From Parasphingorhabdus cellanae (GTDB lineage Bacteria; Pseudomonadota; Alphaproteobacteria; Sphingomonadales; Sphingomonadaceae): 64,000 nucleotides of DNA. Every line of letters begins with the position of its first letter. The stretch's first letter is position 1. The translations under genes were made by a program, and so were the position numbers. Shown piece after piece: positions 17,416 to 25,251 of this stretch. The stretch spans positions 3,338,001 to 3,402,000 of the forward strand of contig NZ_CP071794.1 in NCBI RefSeq assembly GCF_017498565.1, read 5' to 3'. The notes under the pieces were generated by a model. It had not been told where the DNA came from. It made no database searches and worked only from the letters and a program-made list of their open reading frames with translations.

Positions 17416-18075
17416 TCAGGCGTGTTTCAAGGTCCTTGTCCGACCCACAAATGCAGCTGCAACTGATGCAAACGTGAAAGCGATCAATGCTGTCACCATC
17501 ATAACTTCATCAGCTGCTTCCGGTTCCGGTGCGAACCAATTAAATGTTTGAAATACGAGCAGCAATATGACCAGAAGCACTAAGGCGAGCTTTGAACGCG
17601 GGGCCGTTGATCGTGTTCGAAACACGAAAAAACCAAGCGCCCCAAAGGTGAGAAACAGCTCCAGCGGCATGGCTATGGCCGGGTAGTTCCAGAGGCCAAA
17701 ACCCAGATTTGGCGGCGATCCTGCCAGCGTCAGATCTGGTGCGTGGACCAGTAAATCAAGTAGCCAATGGGAAAAGACAACTGCGCCGCCAATTAGCGCG
17801 CCGGTCTTGTTGCGGGTGATCAACCAGATCAGTAACGCAAAGCCCAAAGCCCAGACACTGCTGCCCAGCAAGCTATGCGTATAGGGCATATCATAGAGAT
17901 CCAGCGGATTCATAACTGTCATGCCGGGTGTGATTCGGAAATTCTCGATACCGAATAGAGCCAGCCCGAAAAAACCAAAGTCCACCAATTGCCCGGCGAC
18001 AAATAATGTACCGAGGCCTGGTGCTTTTGGATGAGTTGCTGCGACCATTGCTGGCGCGAAATGCCCGATGAACAT
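17416..18075 (-). CDS. Polytopic membrane protein of unknown function (YdjM-like His/Asp motifs)
   Basis: A 219-residue protein with about six hydrophobic segments. MFIGHFAPAM at the N-terminus, THSLLGSSVWALGFALLIW in the middle, and SHWLLDLLVHAPDL are reminiscent of membrane-bound metal-dependent hydrolases of the YdjM type, in which His and Asp residues at helix ends bind a metal. The similarity is weak and no activity is claimed. It is upstream of the DUF2177 gene with a 28-base gap. Confidence 0.65.
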   Translation of the reverse strand: MFIGHFAPAMVAATHPKAPGLGTLFVAGQLVDFGFFGLALFGIENFRITPGMTVMNPLDLYDMPYTHSLLGSSVWALGFALLIWLITRNKTGALIGGAVVFSHWLLDLLVHAPDLTLAGSPPNLGFGLWNYPAIAMPLELFLTFGALGFFVFRTRSTAPRSKLALVLLVILLLVFQTFNWFAPEPEAADEVMMVTALIAFTFASVAAAFVGRTRTLKHA

Positions 18076-18210
18076 TAAATCCTCCCCCGTCGCAACTGAT
18101 CCTAACCTTGATGCTGGTAAATAGCTAGATCAGGACTTGGATATCGAAACTGATGAATTTGCGGTTTCGGGGCCTTGACCGAAACCCAAAGCAGCGTCAT
18201 TGGAATGAAC

Positions 18211-18471
18211 ATGAGTGAAACGGCCCAAAATAAATCCGACGACGACGCTAACTTGAATTTCGAAGATGCGCTGAGGCGTCTGGAAGATATTGTCAGAAAG
18301 TTGGAAAGTGGCGATGTGCCTCTGGATCAATCGATCGCGCTCTATGAACAAGGCGAAAAGCTGCGCGGACTTTGCCAGAAACGCCTGGAAGATGCGCAGG
18401 CCAAGATTGAGAAAATCACACTCGACCGCGATGGCAAAGCCCAAGGCGTCACCGCCTTTGACGCGGATTAA
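18211..18471 (+). CDS. xseB: Exodeoxyribonuclease VII small subunit
   Basis: An 86-residue protein matching XseB: NFEDALRRLEDIVRKLESGD, then PLDQSIALYEQGEKLRGLCQ, two helices forming the coiled coil that binds the XseA large subunit. The complex degrades single-stranded DNA. I favour the ATG at 18211 because GGA lies 6 bases upstream; an ATG two codons earlier is possible. ispA begins 2 bases after the stop. The xseB-ispA pair is conserved in many bacteria. Confidence 0.93.
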   Translation: MSETAQNKSDDDANLNFEDALRRLEDIVRKLESGDVPLDQSIALYEQGEKLRGLCQKRLEDAQAKIEKITLDRDGKAQGVTAFDAD

Positions 18472-18473
18472 CA

Positions 18474-19376
18474 ATGCCTGCCAATAATAATATGGACCTG
18501 CAGCTGGAAATGTCTCGCGTCGCGAGCGCGGTTGATAAGCAGTTTGACCTAATGTTGGTGGTGCCTGATGACGCCCGCGCGCAACTTTTTGAAACGATGC
18601 GCCATGCCGCGATCGGTGGCGGAAAAAGATTGCGACCGTTGTTGGTTATGGCAACATCACGCCTGTTCAATGTCGATGAAAATTGTGCCTTGCGCGCTGC
18701 AACGGCTTTAGAAGCGCTACATGTTTATTCGTTAATCCATGATGATCTGCCTTGCATGGATGACGATGATATCCGGCGCGGGAAACCGACGGCCCACAAA
18801 GCTTATGGCGAGGCACAAGCTGTTCTTGCCGGCGACGCACTACATGCTTTGGCGTTTGAATTGCTGGCAGATGAAAATACGCATAGCGATCCATTTGTTC
18901 GCGCTGAAATGGTTGCCTGTTTGGCAAAAGCAGCGGGGCCATCCGGTATGGCCGGTGGGCAGATGATGGATCTTGTCGCGGAAACCGCAACCTTTGATTT
19001 GCCGACCGTGACACGGTTGCAACAACTGAAAACAGGCGCTTTAATTAGTGCCTGCATTGAAATTGGTTCGATTTTGGGCCGCGTCCCGGTGGAAGGCAGA
19101 ACGGGACTGCGCGGGTACGCCCATAATCTTGGGCTCGCTTTTCAGATTGCTGATGACATTTTGGATGTTGAGGGTGACGAGGTGCTGACAGGTAAAGCAC
19201 TGCATAAAGACGAAAAGGCTGGGAAGCAGACATTTTTGAGCCTGATGGGATTAGACCGGGCCAAGGAACAGGCGCAAATGCTGGTCGATCAAGCCAAATC
19301 GCATTTAAATGGTTATGGCGAGGAAGCTGATTTGCTTCGCGCTATTGCCGAATTTACGGTTCAACGGGACCGGTAA
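18474..19376 (+). CDS. ispA: Farnesyl diphosphate synthase (IspA)
   Basis: A 300-residue polyprenyl synthetase. GGGKRLRPLLV binds IPP; the first Asp-rich motif is DDLPCMDDDD with its two extra residues, and the second is DDILDVEGD. Aromatic-poor residues before the first motif are consistent with a short C15 product. It condenses DMAPP and IPP to geranyl and then farnesyl diphosphate for ubiquinone, undecaprenyl and carotenoid precursors. It is tightly coupled to xseB (2-base gap). Confidence 0.95.
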   Translation: MPANNNMDLQLEMSRVASAVDKQFDLMLVVPDDARAQLFETMRHAAIGGGKRLRPLLVMATSRLFNVDENCALRAATALEALHVYSLIHDDLPCMDDDDIRRGKPTAHKAYGEAQAVLAGDALHALAFELLADENTHSDPFVRAEMVACLAKAAGPSGMAGGQMMDLVAETATFDLPTVTRLQQLKTGALISACIEIGSILGRVPVEGRTGLRGYAHNLGLAFQIADDILDVEGDEVLTGKALHKDEKAGKQTFLSLMGLDRAKEQAQMLVDQAKSHLNGYGEEADLLRAIAEFTVQRDR

Positions 19377-19382
19377 ACGCTG

Positions 19383-19402
19383 TTAGGAACTAAGGTTCCT
19401 AA
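19383..19402 (+). promoter_or_regulatory. Hairpin directly before the coaD ribosome-binding site
   Basis: TTAGGAAC (19383-19390) and GTTCCTAA (19395-19402) are perfect 8-base inverted arms with a 4-base loop. The next bases are the strong Shine-Dalgarno GGGGGAG of coaD, and ispA ends 7 bases before the hairpin. There is no T-tract, so it is not a standard terminator. It may be a processing site, an mRNA stabiliser, or a DNA operator. Confidence 0.4.
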
Positions 19403-19414
19403 GGGGGAGATATT

Positions 19415-19918
19415 ATGAGAGTAGGTATTTATCCTGGGACTTTTGATCCTGTCACACTGGGACATATGGACATTATTCAGCGCGGCACACGGCTGGTAGA
19501 CAAACTGGTCATTGGCGTTACGACTAACCCTTCGAAGTCTCCCATGTTTTCTTTGGAAGAGCGGCTTGAAATGGTCCGCCGTGAAACAGCAGATCTAGGC
19601 GATGCGGTGGAGGTTGTTGCTTTCAACGCGTTGCTGATGAAATTTGCTCAAAAACAAGGGGCAAGCGTCATCGTTCGTGGTTTAAGGGCTGTTGCCGATT
19701 TTGAATATGAATATCAAATGGCGGGCATGAACCAACAATTGAATGACGAGATTGAAACTGTGTTTCTGATGGCTGATGTGTCGTTACAGCCAATTGCATC
19801 ACGGCTGGTCAAGGAAATCGCGATGTACGGAGGTGAGATACACAAATTTGTATCGCCCAAAGTTTGTGAAGAAGTGATTGCGCGCGTTTCCGAGATTGGT
19901 TTGAAGGGCGAACAATAA
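19415..19918 (+). CDS. coaD: Phosphopantetheine adenylyltransferase
   Basis: A 167-residue CoaD of normal length. It starts MRVGIYPGTFDPVTLGHMDI with the nucleotidyltransferase TxGH motif (His17). VRGLRAVADFEYEYQMAGMN and the later SRLVKEIAMYGG carry the ATP and pantetheine contacts. It makes dephospho-CoA from 4'-phosphopantetheine and ATP, the fourth step of CoA synthesis. A strong GGGGGAG precedes the ATG by about 5 bases. Confidence 0.97.
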   Translation: MRVGIYPGTFDPVTLGHMDIIQRGTRLVDKLVIGVTTNPSKSPMFSLEERLEMVRRETADLGDAVEVVAFNALLMKFAQKQGASVIVRGLRAVADFEYEYQMAGMNQQLNDEIETVFLMADVSLQPIASRLVKEIAMYGGEIHKFVSPKVCEEVIARVSEIGLKGEQ

Positions 19919-20039
19919 TCAGGTTTTGACAAGCAGTTCATTGCGGCGAAAGCATATCTCGTCCAATAGGCAGCAATATTGAGATCACGAGATCAAAACG
20001 ATACATAGTGATGACCAACGAACAGGTGAGTAGTTATAT

Positions 20040-20693
20040 ATGCTAAGCAAATTTATTGTTTCCTTCTTTGCTTTCGCAATGATGAGCAGCGGCGCGATGG
20101 CTCAGGAAGAGACCGCTCCGACTGCACCGGCTCCGGCCTCTGTTCCTGCTGAAGAGAATATTTTGCATCTTGATCTCTCCACTGGTGGCCGAGTGACGAT
20201 ACAGCTTTATCCGGATATGGCACCCAATCACGTAGAACGCATCAAGACGCTCACGCGCCAAGGGTTTTATGACGGTATAATTTTCCACAGAGTCATTGAA
20301 GGTTTTATGGCGCAGACTGGTGATCCGACCGGTACCGGCACCGGCGGTTCCGAGCTTCCCGACCTGACAGCCGAGTTCCATGCGTTTCCACATTTGCGGG
20401 GCGTGGTCTCGATGGCGCGTGCAGAAGGGGAAAACAGCGCAAATAGCCAGTTTTTCATCGTATTTTATCCGCGATTTGCGCTTGATAAGAAATATACGGT
20501 TTTCGGTCGCGTGACCGGGGGTATGCAATATGTTGATAAGATTAATCGCGGCGAGCCGCCTGCGAACCCAAGTCGCATTTTGCAAGCATCCATCGCAGCC
20601 GATGGTAAAGCCCCTCCAGCAGCGGGCGCATTTTCACCGATACCGGAAAAAGAAATTTCAGTCGACGATCTGAACGCTCCGATTGAACCATAG
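20040..20693 (+). CDS. Periplasmic cyclophilin-type peptidyl-prolyl isomerase
   Basis: A 217-residue protein. The signal peptide is MLSKFIVSFFAFAMMSSGAM with a likely cut after AMA. The cyclophilin domain covers residues 40-190, with FYDGIIFHRVIEGFMAQTGD, LRGVVSMARAEGENSANSQF, and FIVFYPRF. Catalytic Arg (FHRV) and the Gln/Phe of the active site are present. The Pro/Glu-rich C-terminal tail is probably disordered. It lies 10 bases before queA, a common pairing in sphingomonads. Confidence 0.92.
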   Translation: MLSKFIVSFFAFAMMSSGAMAQEETAPTAPAPASVPAEENILHLDLSTGGRVTIQLYPDMAPNHVERIKTLTRQGFYDGIIFHRVIEGFMAQTGDPTGTGTGGSELPDLTAEFHAFPHLRGVVSMARAEGENSANSQFFIVFYPRFALDKKYTVFGRVTGGMQYVDKINRGEPPANPSRILQASIAADGKAPPAAGAFSPIPEKEISVDDLNAPIEP

Positions 20694-20702
20694 GTTTTTT
20701 CC

Positions 20703-21731
20703 GTGCGCGTCGATCTCTTTGATTTTGCGCTACCACAGGAGAATATCGCTTTAAGGCCCTCTGCTCCAAGAGACAGCGCGCGATTGCTGAGCGTCTCGGG
20801 ACCAGAACAGTTATCTGATCATGTGGTAAGCGATTTGCCGCAGCTTTTATCCCAGAATGACATATTGGTTTTTAACGATACAAAAGTCATTCCCGCACAG
20901 CTTGAAGGTAGCCGGGGCGAGGCGAAAATTGGCGCGACCCTTCATAAACGGGTCGATCTCAGGCGCTGGCAGGCGTTTATTCGCAACGCCAAACGACTAA
21001 AAATTGATGATGTTGTGGATTTCGGCCAGGATGTCTTTGCGCGGGCTGAAGAGAGATATGCTGACGGGAGCTTTCTTCTCCACTTTCTTGGCGAGGAACC
21101 GGTTGAAGTCCTGCTCGGAAGGGCAGGCACCATGCCGCTGCCGCCTTATATCGCGAGCAAACGGGACATTGATGAGCGCGACGCTGAGGATTATCAGACG
21201 ATGTTTGCCCGCGAAAAAGGTGCGGTAGCTGCGCCAACAGCCGCGCTGCACTTTACCGACAGGTTAATAGCGGCGCTTGATGATGCCAGAATCGGGCGTG
21301 AAACCCTGACCCTGCATGTTGGCGCTGGCACGTTTCTGCCGGTTAAAGTGGAAGAAACTGATGACCATCAAATGCATAGCGAATGGGGTAGAATCGAGTC
21401 CGCGACAGCCGATCGACTCAATCGGGCGCGCGAAAAAGGTGGGCGCGTGATTGCAGTCGGAACGACCAGCCTACGCCTGCTGGAAAGTGCGACAGGGACT
21501 GATGGTATCATCCAGCCATTTGAAGGCGACACGGACATATTCATTACCCCTGGCTATCAGTTCCGGGCGATAGACGGGTTGATGACGAATTTTCATCTGC
21601 CCAAATCCACCCTGTTCATGCTGGTCAGCGCGCTGATGGGGCTAGAGACGATGCAGGCGGCCTACGCCCATGCCATTGCCGGAGGATACCGGTTTTACAG
21701 CTATGGGGATTCCAGCTTGCTGTTGCCGTGA
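20703..21731 (+). CDS. queA: tRNA preQ1 ribosyltransferase-isomerase QueA
   Basis: A 342-residue QueA. Starts with GTG: (M)[20 protein letters not shown]. Conserved segments include [37 protein letters not shown], and [15 protein letters not shown]. It transfers and rearranges the ribose of SAM onto preQ1 in tRNA, making epoxyqueuosine. tgt, the enzyme of the preceding step, is 2.4 kb downstream on the same strand. Confidence 0.96.
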   Translation: MRVDLFDFALPQENIALRPSAPRDSARLLSVSGPEQLSDHVVSDLPQLLSQNDILVFNDTKVIPAQLEGSRGEAKIGATLHKRVDLRRWQAFIRNAKRLKIDDVVDFGQDVFARAEERYADGSFLLHFLGEEPVEVLLGRAGTMPLPPYIASKRDIDERDAEDYQTMFAREKGAVAAPTAALHFTDRLIAALDDARIGRETLTLHVGAGTFLPVKVEETDDHQMHSEWGRIESATADRLNRAREKGGRVIAVGTTSLRLLESATGTDGIIQPFEGDTDIFITPGYQFRAIDGLMTNFHLPKSTLFMLVSALMGLETMQAAYAHAIAGGYRFYSYGDSSLLLP

Positions 21732-21971
21732 CCGGTTAGCGGTATTGATGACCAATGGTGACGAGAGCCCATATCGAAACGGCATCCCATCGTTACTCGT
21801 TCCATTTTCGATAGCGACAAGCGCGCTGCGGATAAATATTTCCAGCTTCATTTCCCAGATTGAATATTTGCCAACACTTTTTGCGAAATCGCAAATCCAT
21901 TGCTGGAATCGATGGCAGAGGCGGTCACCGATAAGTGGCGACCCGCGCCACCTGATGAAGAGACGAGAACC

Positions 21972-22934
21972 ATGCCAATATATAGAAATTGCCTGCCGCA
22001 ATTGGACGCTGGGATTTTTCTGACAGATGGCGGTATTGAGACGACCCTGATTTTCGAAGATGGGCTCGATCTGCCGGATTTTGCGGCCTTTCATCTGTTA
22101 AAGGACGCCGCCGGACGCGACGCATTGTGTCGCTATTTTCACCGCCATGCCGCAATCGCGAAAGCGCATGGCGTCGGCTTTATTCTGGAAAGCGCCACCT
22201 GGCGGGCCAGTGCCGACTGGGGGGCCAGGCTTGGATATAATGAGTCGTCGCTCGCGGAGGCGAACCGGCACGCGATCAAGTTGCTTGTCGAATTGCGAGA
22301 GGAGCTTGCAACAGCAAGTTTTCCGATGCTTATCAGCGGCTGTGTTGGCCCGCGCGGCGATGGTTATGATCCGGGTGCCCTTATGAGTACGGCTGAGGCT
22401 GAGTTTTATCATCGACAACAAATCTCTGTATTTGCCGACACAGAGGCGGACATGGTGACCGCGATAACGATGACCAACGTCAACGAGGCAATCGGATTGG
22501 CGCGCGCCGCTGATTCACTGGCTATACCGCACGTCATCTCATTTACGGTCGAGACCGATGGTCGATTACCGACAGGTCAGTCACTTAAAGAAGCGATTGA
22601 AGAGACTGACGCAAAAACAGGAGCCGCACCCGCCTATTACATGGTCAATTGTGCGCATCCGACACATTTTGATCAGGTTCTAGATGGCGGGTCCTGGATT
22701 GACCGATTACGCGGCCTGCGCGCGAATGCCTCAACATGCAGTCATGCTGAGTTGGATGAGGCGGAAACGCTGGATGAGGGTGACCCCTTTGACTTGGGGC
22801 AACGTTATGCCGCGCTGCGGGCGCGCTTTCCCCAGATAAATATTTTGGGCGGCTGCTGCGGAACCGACCATCGCCATATCAAACAGATCGCTCTAGCTTG
22901 TACCAGTGGCGGGGCAGGCTTTGAACAAGAATAA
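21972..22934 (+). CDS. Homocysteine S-methyltransferase family protein
   Basis: A 320-residue zinc-dependent methyltransferase-fold protein. LTDGGIETTLIFEDGLDL at the N-terminus, ISGCVGPRGDGYD, VNCAHPTHF and GGCCGTDHRH supply the three zinc-binding cysteines (one in NCAHP, two in GGCCG). Family members transfer methyl from S-methylmethionine or similar donors to homocysteine. The GNAT gene follows after 9 bases. The leader (21732-21971) contains a GC-rich hairpin, GTGGCG/CGCCAC at 21935-21951. Confidence 0.88.
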   Translation: MPIYRNCLPQLDAGIFLTDGGIETTLIFEDGLDLPDFAAFHLLKDAAGRDALCRYFHRHAAIAKAHGVGFILESATWRASADWGARLGYNESSLAEANRHAIKLLVELREELATASFPMLISGCVGPRGDGYDPGALMSTAEAEFYHRQQISVFADTEADMVTAITMTNVNEAIGLARAADSLAIPHVISFTVETDGRLPTGQSLKEAIEETDAKTGAAPAYYMVNCAHPTHFDQVLDGGSWIDRLRGLRANASTCSHAELDEAETLDEGDPFDLGQRYAALRARFPQINILGGCCGTDHRHIKQIALACTSGGAGFEQE

Positions 22935-22943
22935 GGATTTTAT

Positions 22944-23528
22944 ATGTGCATACCAGAAGTGAGCGTCGCGCAAGCCGCCGATCGAACCGAATTGATTGAC
23001 ACATTGGTTCTGGGCTTCGCGGCGGATCCTATCGCCCGATGGGTTTTGCCCGAAACCCACACGTACTTGACCTGCATGGGGGCATTTTTTGACGGTTTTG
23101 GCGGCAGGGCCTTTAACCATCAAAGCGCCTTTGTTGCCAATAGCGGTCAGGGTGTAGCGCTTTGGTTACCACCTGATGTCGAACCCGATGAAGAAGCGAT
23201 GGATGCGGCGCTTGAAAATCATATTGCCCCTGAACTGGGCAAGGATTTCGCGATGATGATGAAACAGATGGGGCACTATCATCCCGATGAACCCCATTGG
23301 TATCTCCCCGTCATAGCCGCCGACCCTCAATATTTCGGGTGTGGCTTGGGCGGTGAATTGATGAAACATGCCTTGCGACGAGTCGATGAAGACAGGTTGC
23401 CAGCCTATCTCGAATCGTCCAATCCGCGTAATATATCACTTTATGAACGTCATGGTTTTGAAGTGGTCGGCGAGATTCAAGTCGGTAAGTCGCCGGTAAT
23501 GACGCCGATGATTAGAGCTGCGCGATAA
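22944..23528 (+). CDS. GNAT-family N-acetyltransferase
   Basis: A 194-residue GNAT protein. The acetyl-CoA-binding region is degenerate (DPQYFGCGLGGELMKHALRR in place of the classical Q/RxxGxG/A), and the C-terminal LESSNPRNISLYERHGFEVV is the typical strand 5/helix 4 segment. The substrate is unknown. AAGGA lies 6-7 bases upstream of the ATG. It is downstream of the homocysteine methyltransferase with a 9-base gap and may share its transcript. Confidence 0.8.
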   Translation: MCIPEVSVAQAADRTELIDTLVLGFAADPIARWVLPETHTYLTCMGAFFDGFGGRAFNHQSAFVANSGQGVALWLPPDVEPDEEAMDAALENHIAPELGKDFAMMMKQMGHYHPDEPHWYLPVIAADPQYFGCGLGGELMKHALRRVDEDRLPAYLESSNPRNISLYERHGFEVVGEIQVGKSPVMTPMIRAAR

Positions 23529-23567
23529 GGCCATTGGCGCAGAAGAGATATTGATCAATCAGGAAAA

Positions 23568-23595
23568 AAAGGGCGGTTCAATCGAACCGCCCTTT
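23568..23595 (-). terminator. Rho-independent terminator of the DUF2282 gene
   Basis: AAAGGGCGGTTC and GAACCGCCCTTT form a 12-base perfect stem with a 4-base loop. Read on the minus strand it is followed by a T-run (A-run on the plus strand at 23564-23570), so it terminates the minus-strand gene. It may also serve the convergent GNAT gene. Confidence 0.85.
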
Positions 23596-23617
23596 CAAAG
23601 ACTTATATTTTAACGGC

Positions 23618-23968
23618 TTAGCCTTCAGCAGCAGCGACTGGAACTGGCGGATCATTGTCAGCCACTTCGGTCAGCGAACCACCCTGCGGTTCACATTCGC
23701 CGGCTTCGGTATATGTCCAGGCATTGCCTTGATAATCGACAACGGATGTGCCGGCACAGCTCGTACCTTCGCCAGCGGCGCAGTCATTTTCGCCGGCTTT
23801 TGCGATACCAAAACATTTTTCTTTTTCGGCGGCAGCCACTTCAGTAACTTCTTCGCCGGTCGCTTCTGCGCCTTCGGTTGCTTCGCTAGCGCCACCGGAA
23901 CAGGCGGAAAGGGCTGCGGCTGCGATCAGCGCGGTTGCGGCTGAACTTAATTTCATTGTCTTTGTCAT
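23618..23968 (-). CDS. DUF2282 (bufferin BufA1-like) lipoprotein, orphan
   Basis: A 116-residue protein. The DUF2282 core [18 protein letters not shown]...[15 protein letters not shown]...GEC has the four conserved cysteines Cys52, Cys63, Cys71 and Cys92. DUF2282 proteins are now known as bufferins: secreted peptides whose cysteines are modified by DUF692 (MNIO) enzymes and which help manage copper. Two things differ here. The signal peptide ends in a lipobox (LSAC, Cys23), followed by an acidic linker, so the core would be membrane-tethered. And no DUF692 or DUF2063 partner gene is adjacent. It has its own terminator. Confidence 0.82.
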   Translation of the reverse strand: MTKTMKLSSAATALIAAAALSACSGGASEATEGAEATGEEVTEVAAAEKEKCFGIAKAGENDCAAGEGTSCAGTSVVDYQGNAWTYTEAGECEPQGGSLTEVADNDPPVPVAAAEG

Positions 23969-24123
23969 ATTCTACTCCCGATTTTGGTCTTTGAAAAACT
24001 GCTACCATCCTGCACAGTTACTGAGGGATTCGTACAAGACGGCCCTTTGGTTACACCATAAGGTAAAAAACACAAAATTCTTTGTTTTTGCGGGCCTTAC
24101 TTCGTTGATTGGAACAAATTTGA

Positions 24124-25251
24124 ATGGATGACCGTTTTTCTTTTTCGATCGCTGCCACCGATGGCAAGGCGCGCACCGGAAAAATCGCGATGCAACGCGG
24201 GGACATTCGCACACCAGCCTTTATGCCGGTGGGGACGGCTGCGACAGTCAAGGCAATGAAACCGGAAACGGTGCGTGCAACCGGCGCGGATATCATCTTG
24301 GGCAACACATATCATCTTATGCTTCGGCCTGGCGCGGAGCGGGTAGCCAAGCTCGGCGGCTTGCACAAATTCATGAATTGGGAGCGGCCGATCTTGACCG
24401 ATAGCGGTGGCTATCAGGTGATGAGCCTGTCGGATCTCACCAAGATGAGCGAAAATGGTGTGGAGTTTCAAAGCCATTTGGATGGATCACTCCACATGCT
24501 GACACCGGAACGTTCGATGGAAATTCAACGCCTGCTCGGCAGCGATATCGTTATGGCTTTTGACGAATGCACCAAAAATGGTGCAACTCGCAAGGAAGCG
24601 GTCCTGTCTATGGAGCGGTCAATGCGTTGGGCCAAGCGGTCCCGGGATGGTTTCGACAGCGGCAAAGACCATGCTAAAAAGGCGGCGCTTTTTGGTATTC
24701 AGCAAGGGTCTCTGGATAAGGATATCCGCGCCGCTTCTGCTGAAGCGCTGATCGAAATCGGTTTTGATGGGTACGCGATTGGCGGATTGGCTGTGGGCGA
24801 GGGACAGGAAGCAATGTTCGATGTGCTTGATTATGCGCCCGATCAACTGCCGACTGACAAACCGCGCTATCTGATGGGCGTTGGCAAGCCGGATGATCTG
24901 GTCGGGGCTGTCGAGCGCGGCGTCGATATGTTTGATTGTGTGCTGCCGAGTCGATCCGGGCGCAATGGTCAGGCTTTTACCGAGACCGGTCCGATCAATA
25001 TCCGCAACGCAAAATTTGCCGAAGATCTGGAGCCTTTGGACGCAAGTTGCGCTTGTCCTGTTTGTCAGACCTACAGCCGCGCCTATCTCCACCACCTGAT
25101 CCGGTCAAAGGAGATATTGGGGGCGATGTTGATGACCGAGCATAATATTGCTTTTTATCAATCACTAATGGCCGGGATGCGAGGCGCCATAGCGGGCGGC
25201 GTTTTTGCTGCCTTTGCCAGCAATTTCCGCGGGAAATATCTGCCGCAATGA
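24124..25251 (+). CDS. tgt: tRNA-guanine transglycosylase
   Basis: A 375-residue bacterial Tgt. [31 protein letters not shown] (substrate pocket with the catalytic Asp), FGIQQGS, and IGGLAVGEG are all present. The zinc site is [17 protein letters not shown]. It exchanges guanine for preQ1 at position 34 of GU(N) tRNAs. The stop overlaps the glnE start by 4 bases (ATGA), so tgt-glnE-bcp-DUF455 form an operon. Confidence 0.97.
   Translation: MDDRFSFSIAATDGKARTGKIAMQRGDIRTPAFMPVGTAATVKAMKPETVRATGADIILGNTYHLMLRPGAERVAKLGGLHKFMNWERPILTDSGGYQVMSLSDLTKMSENGVEFQSHLDGSLHMLTPERSMEIQRLLGSDIVMAFDECTKNGATRKEAVLSMERSMRWAKRSRDGFDSGKDHAKKAALFGIQQGSLDKDIRAASAEALIEIGFDGYAIGGLAVGEGQEAMFDVLDYAPDQLPTDKPRYLMGVGKPDDLVGAVERGVDMFDCVLPSRSGRNGQAFTETGPINIRNAKFAEDLEPLDASCACPVCQTYSRAYLHHLIRSKEILGAMLMTEHNIAFYQSLMAGMRGAIAGGVFAAFASNFRGKYLPQ

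Noticed and set aside
21732..21971. SAM or cobalamin riboswitch before the homocysteine methyltransferase
   Set aside because: A hairpin is present, but I could not find the conserved core of any riboswitch class.
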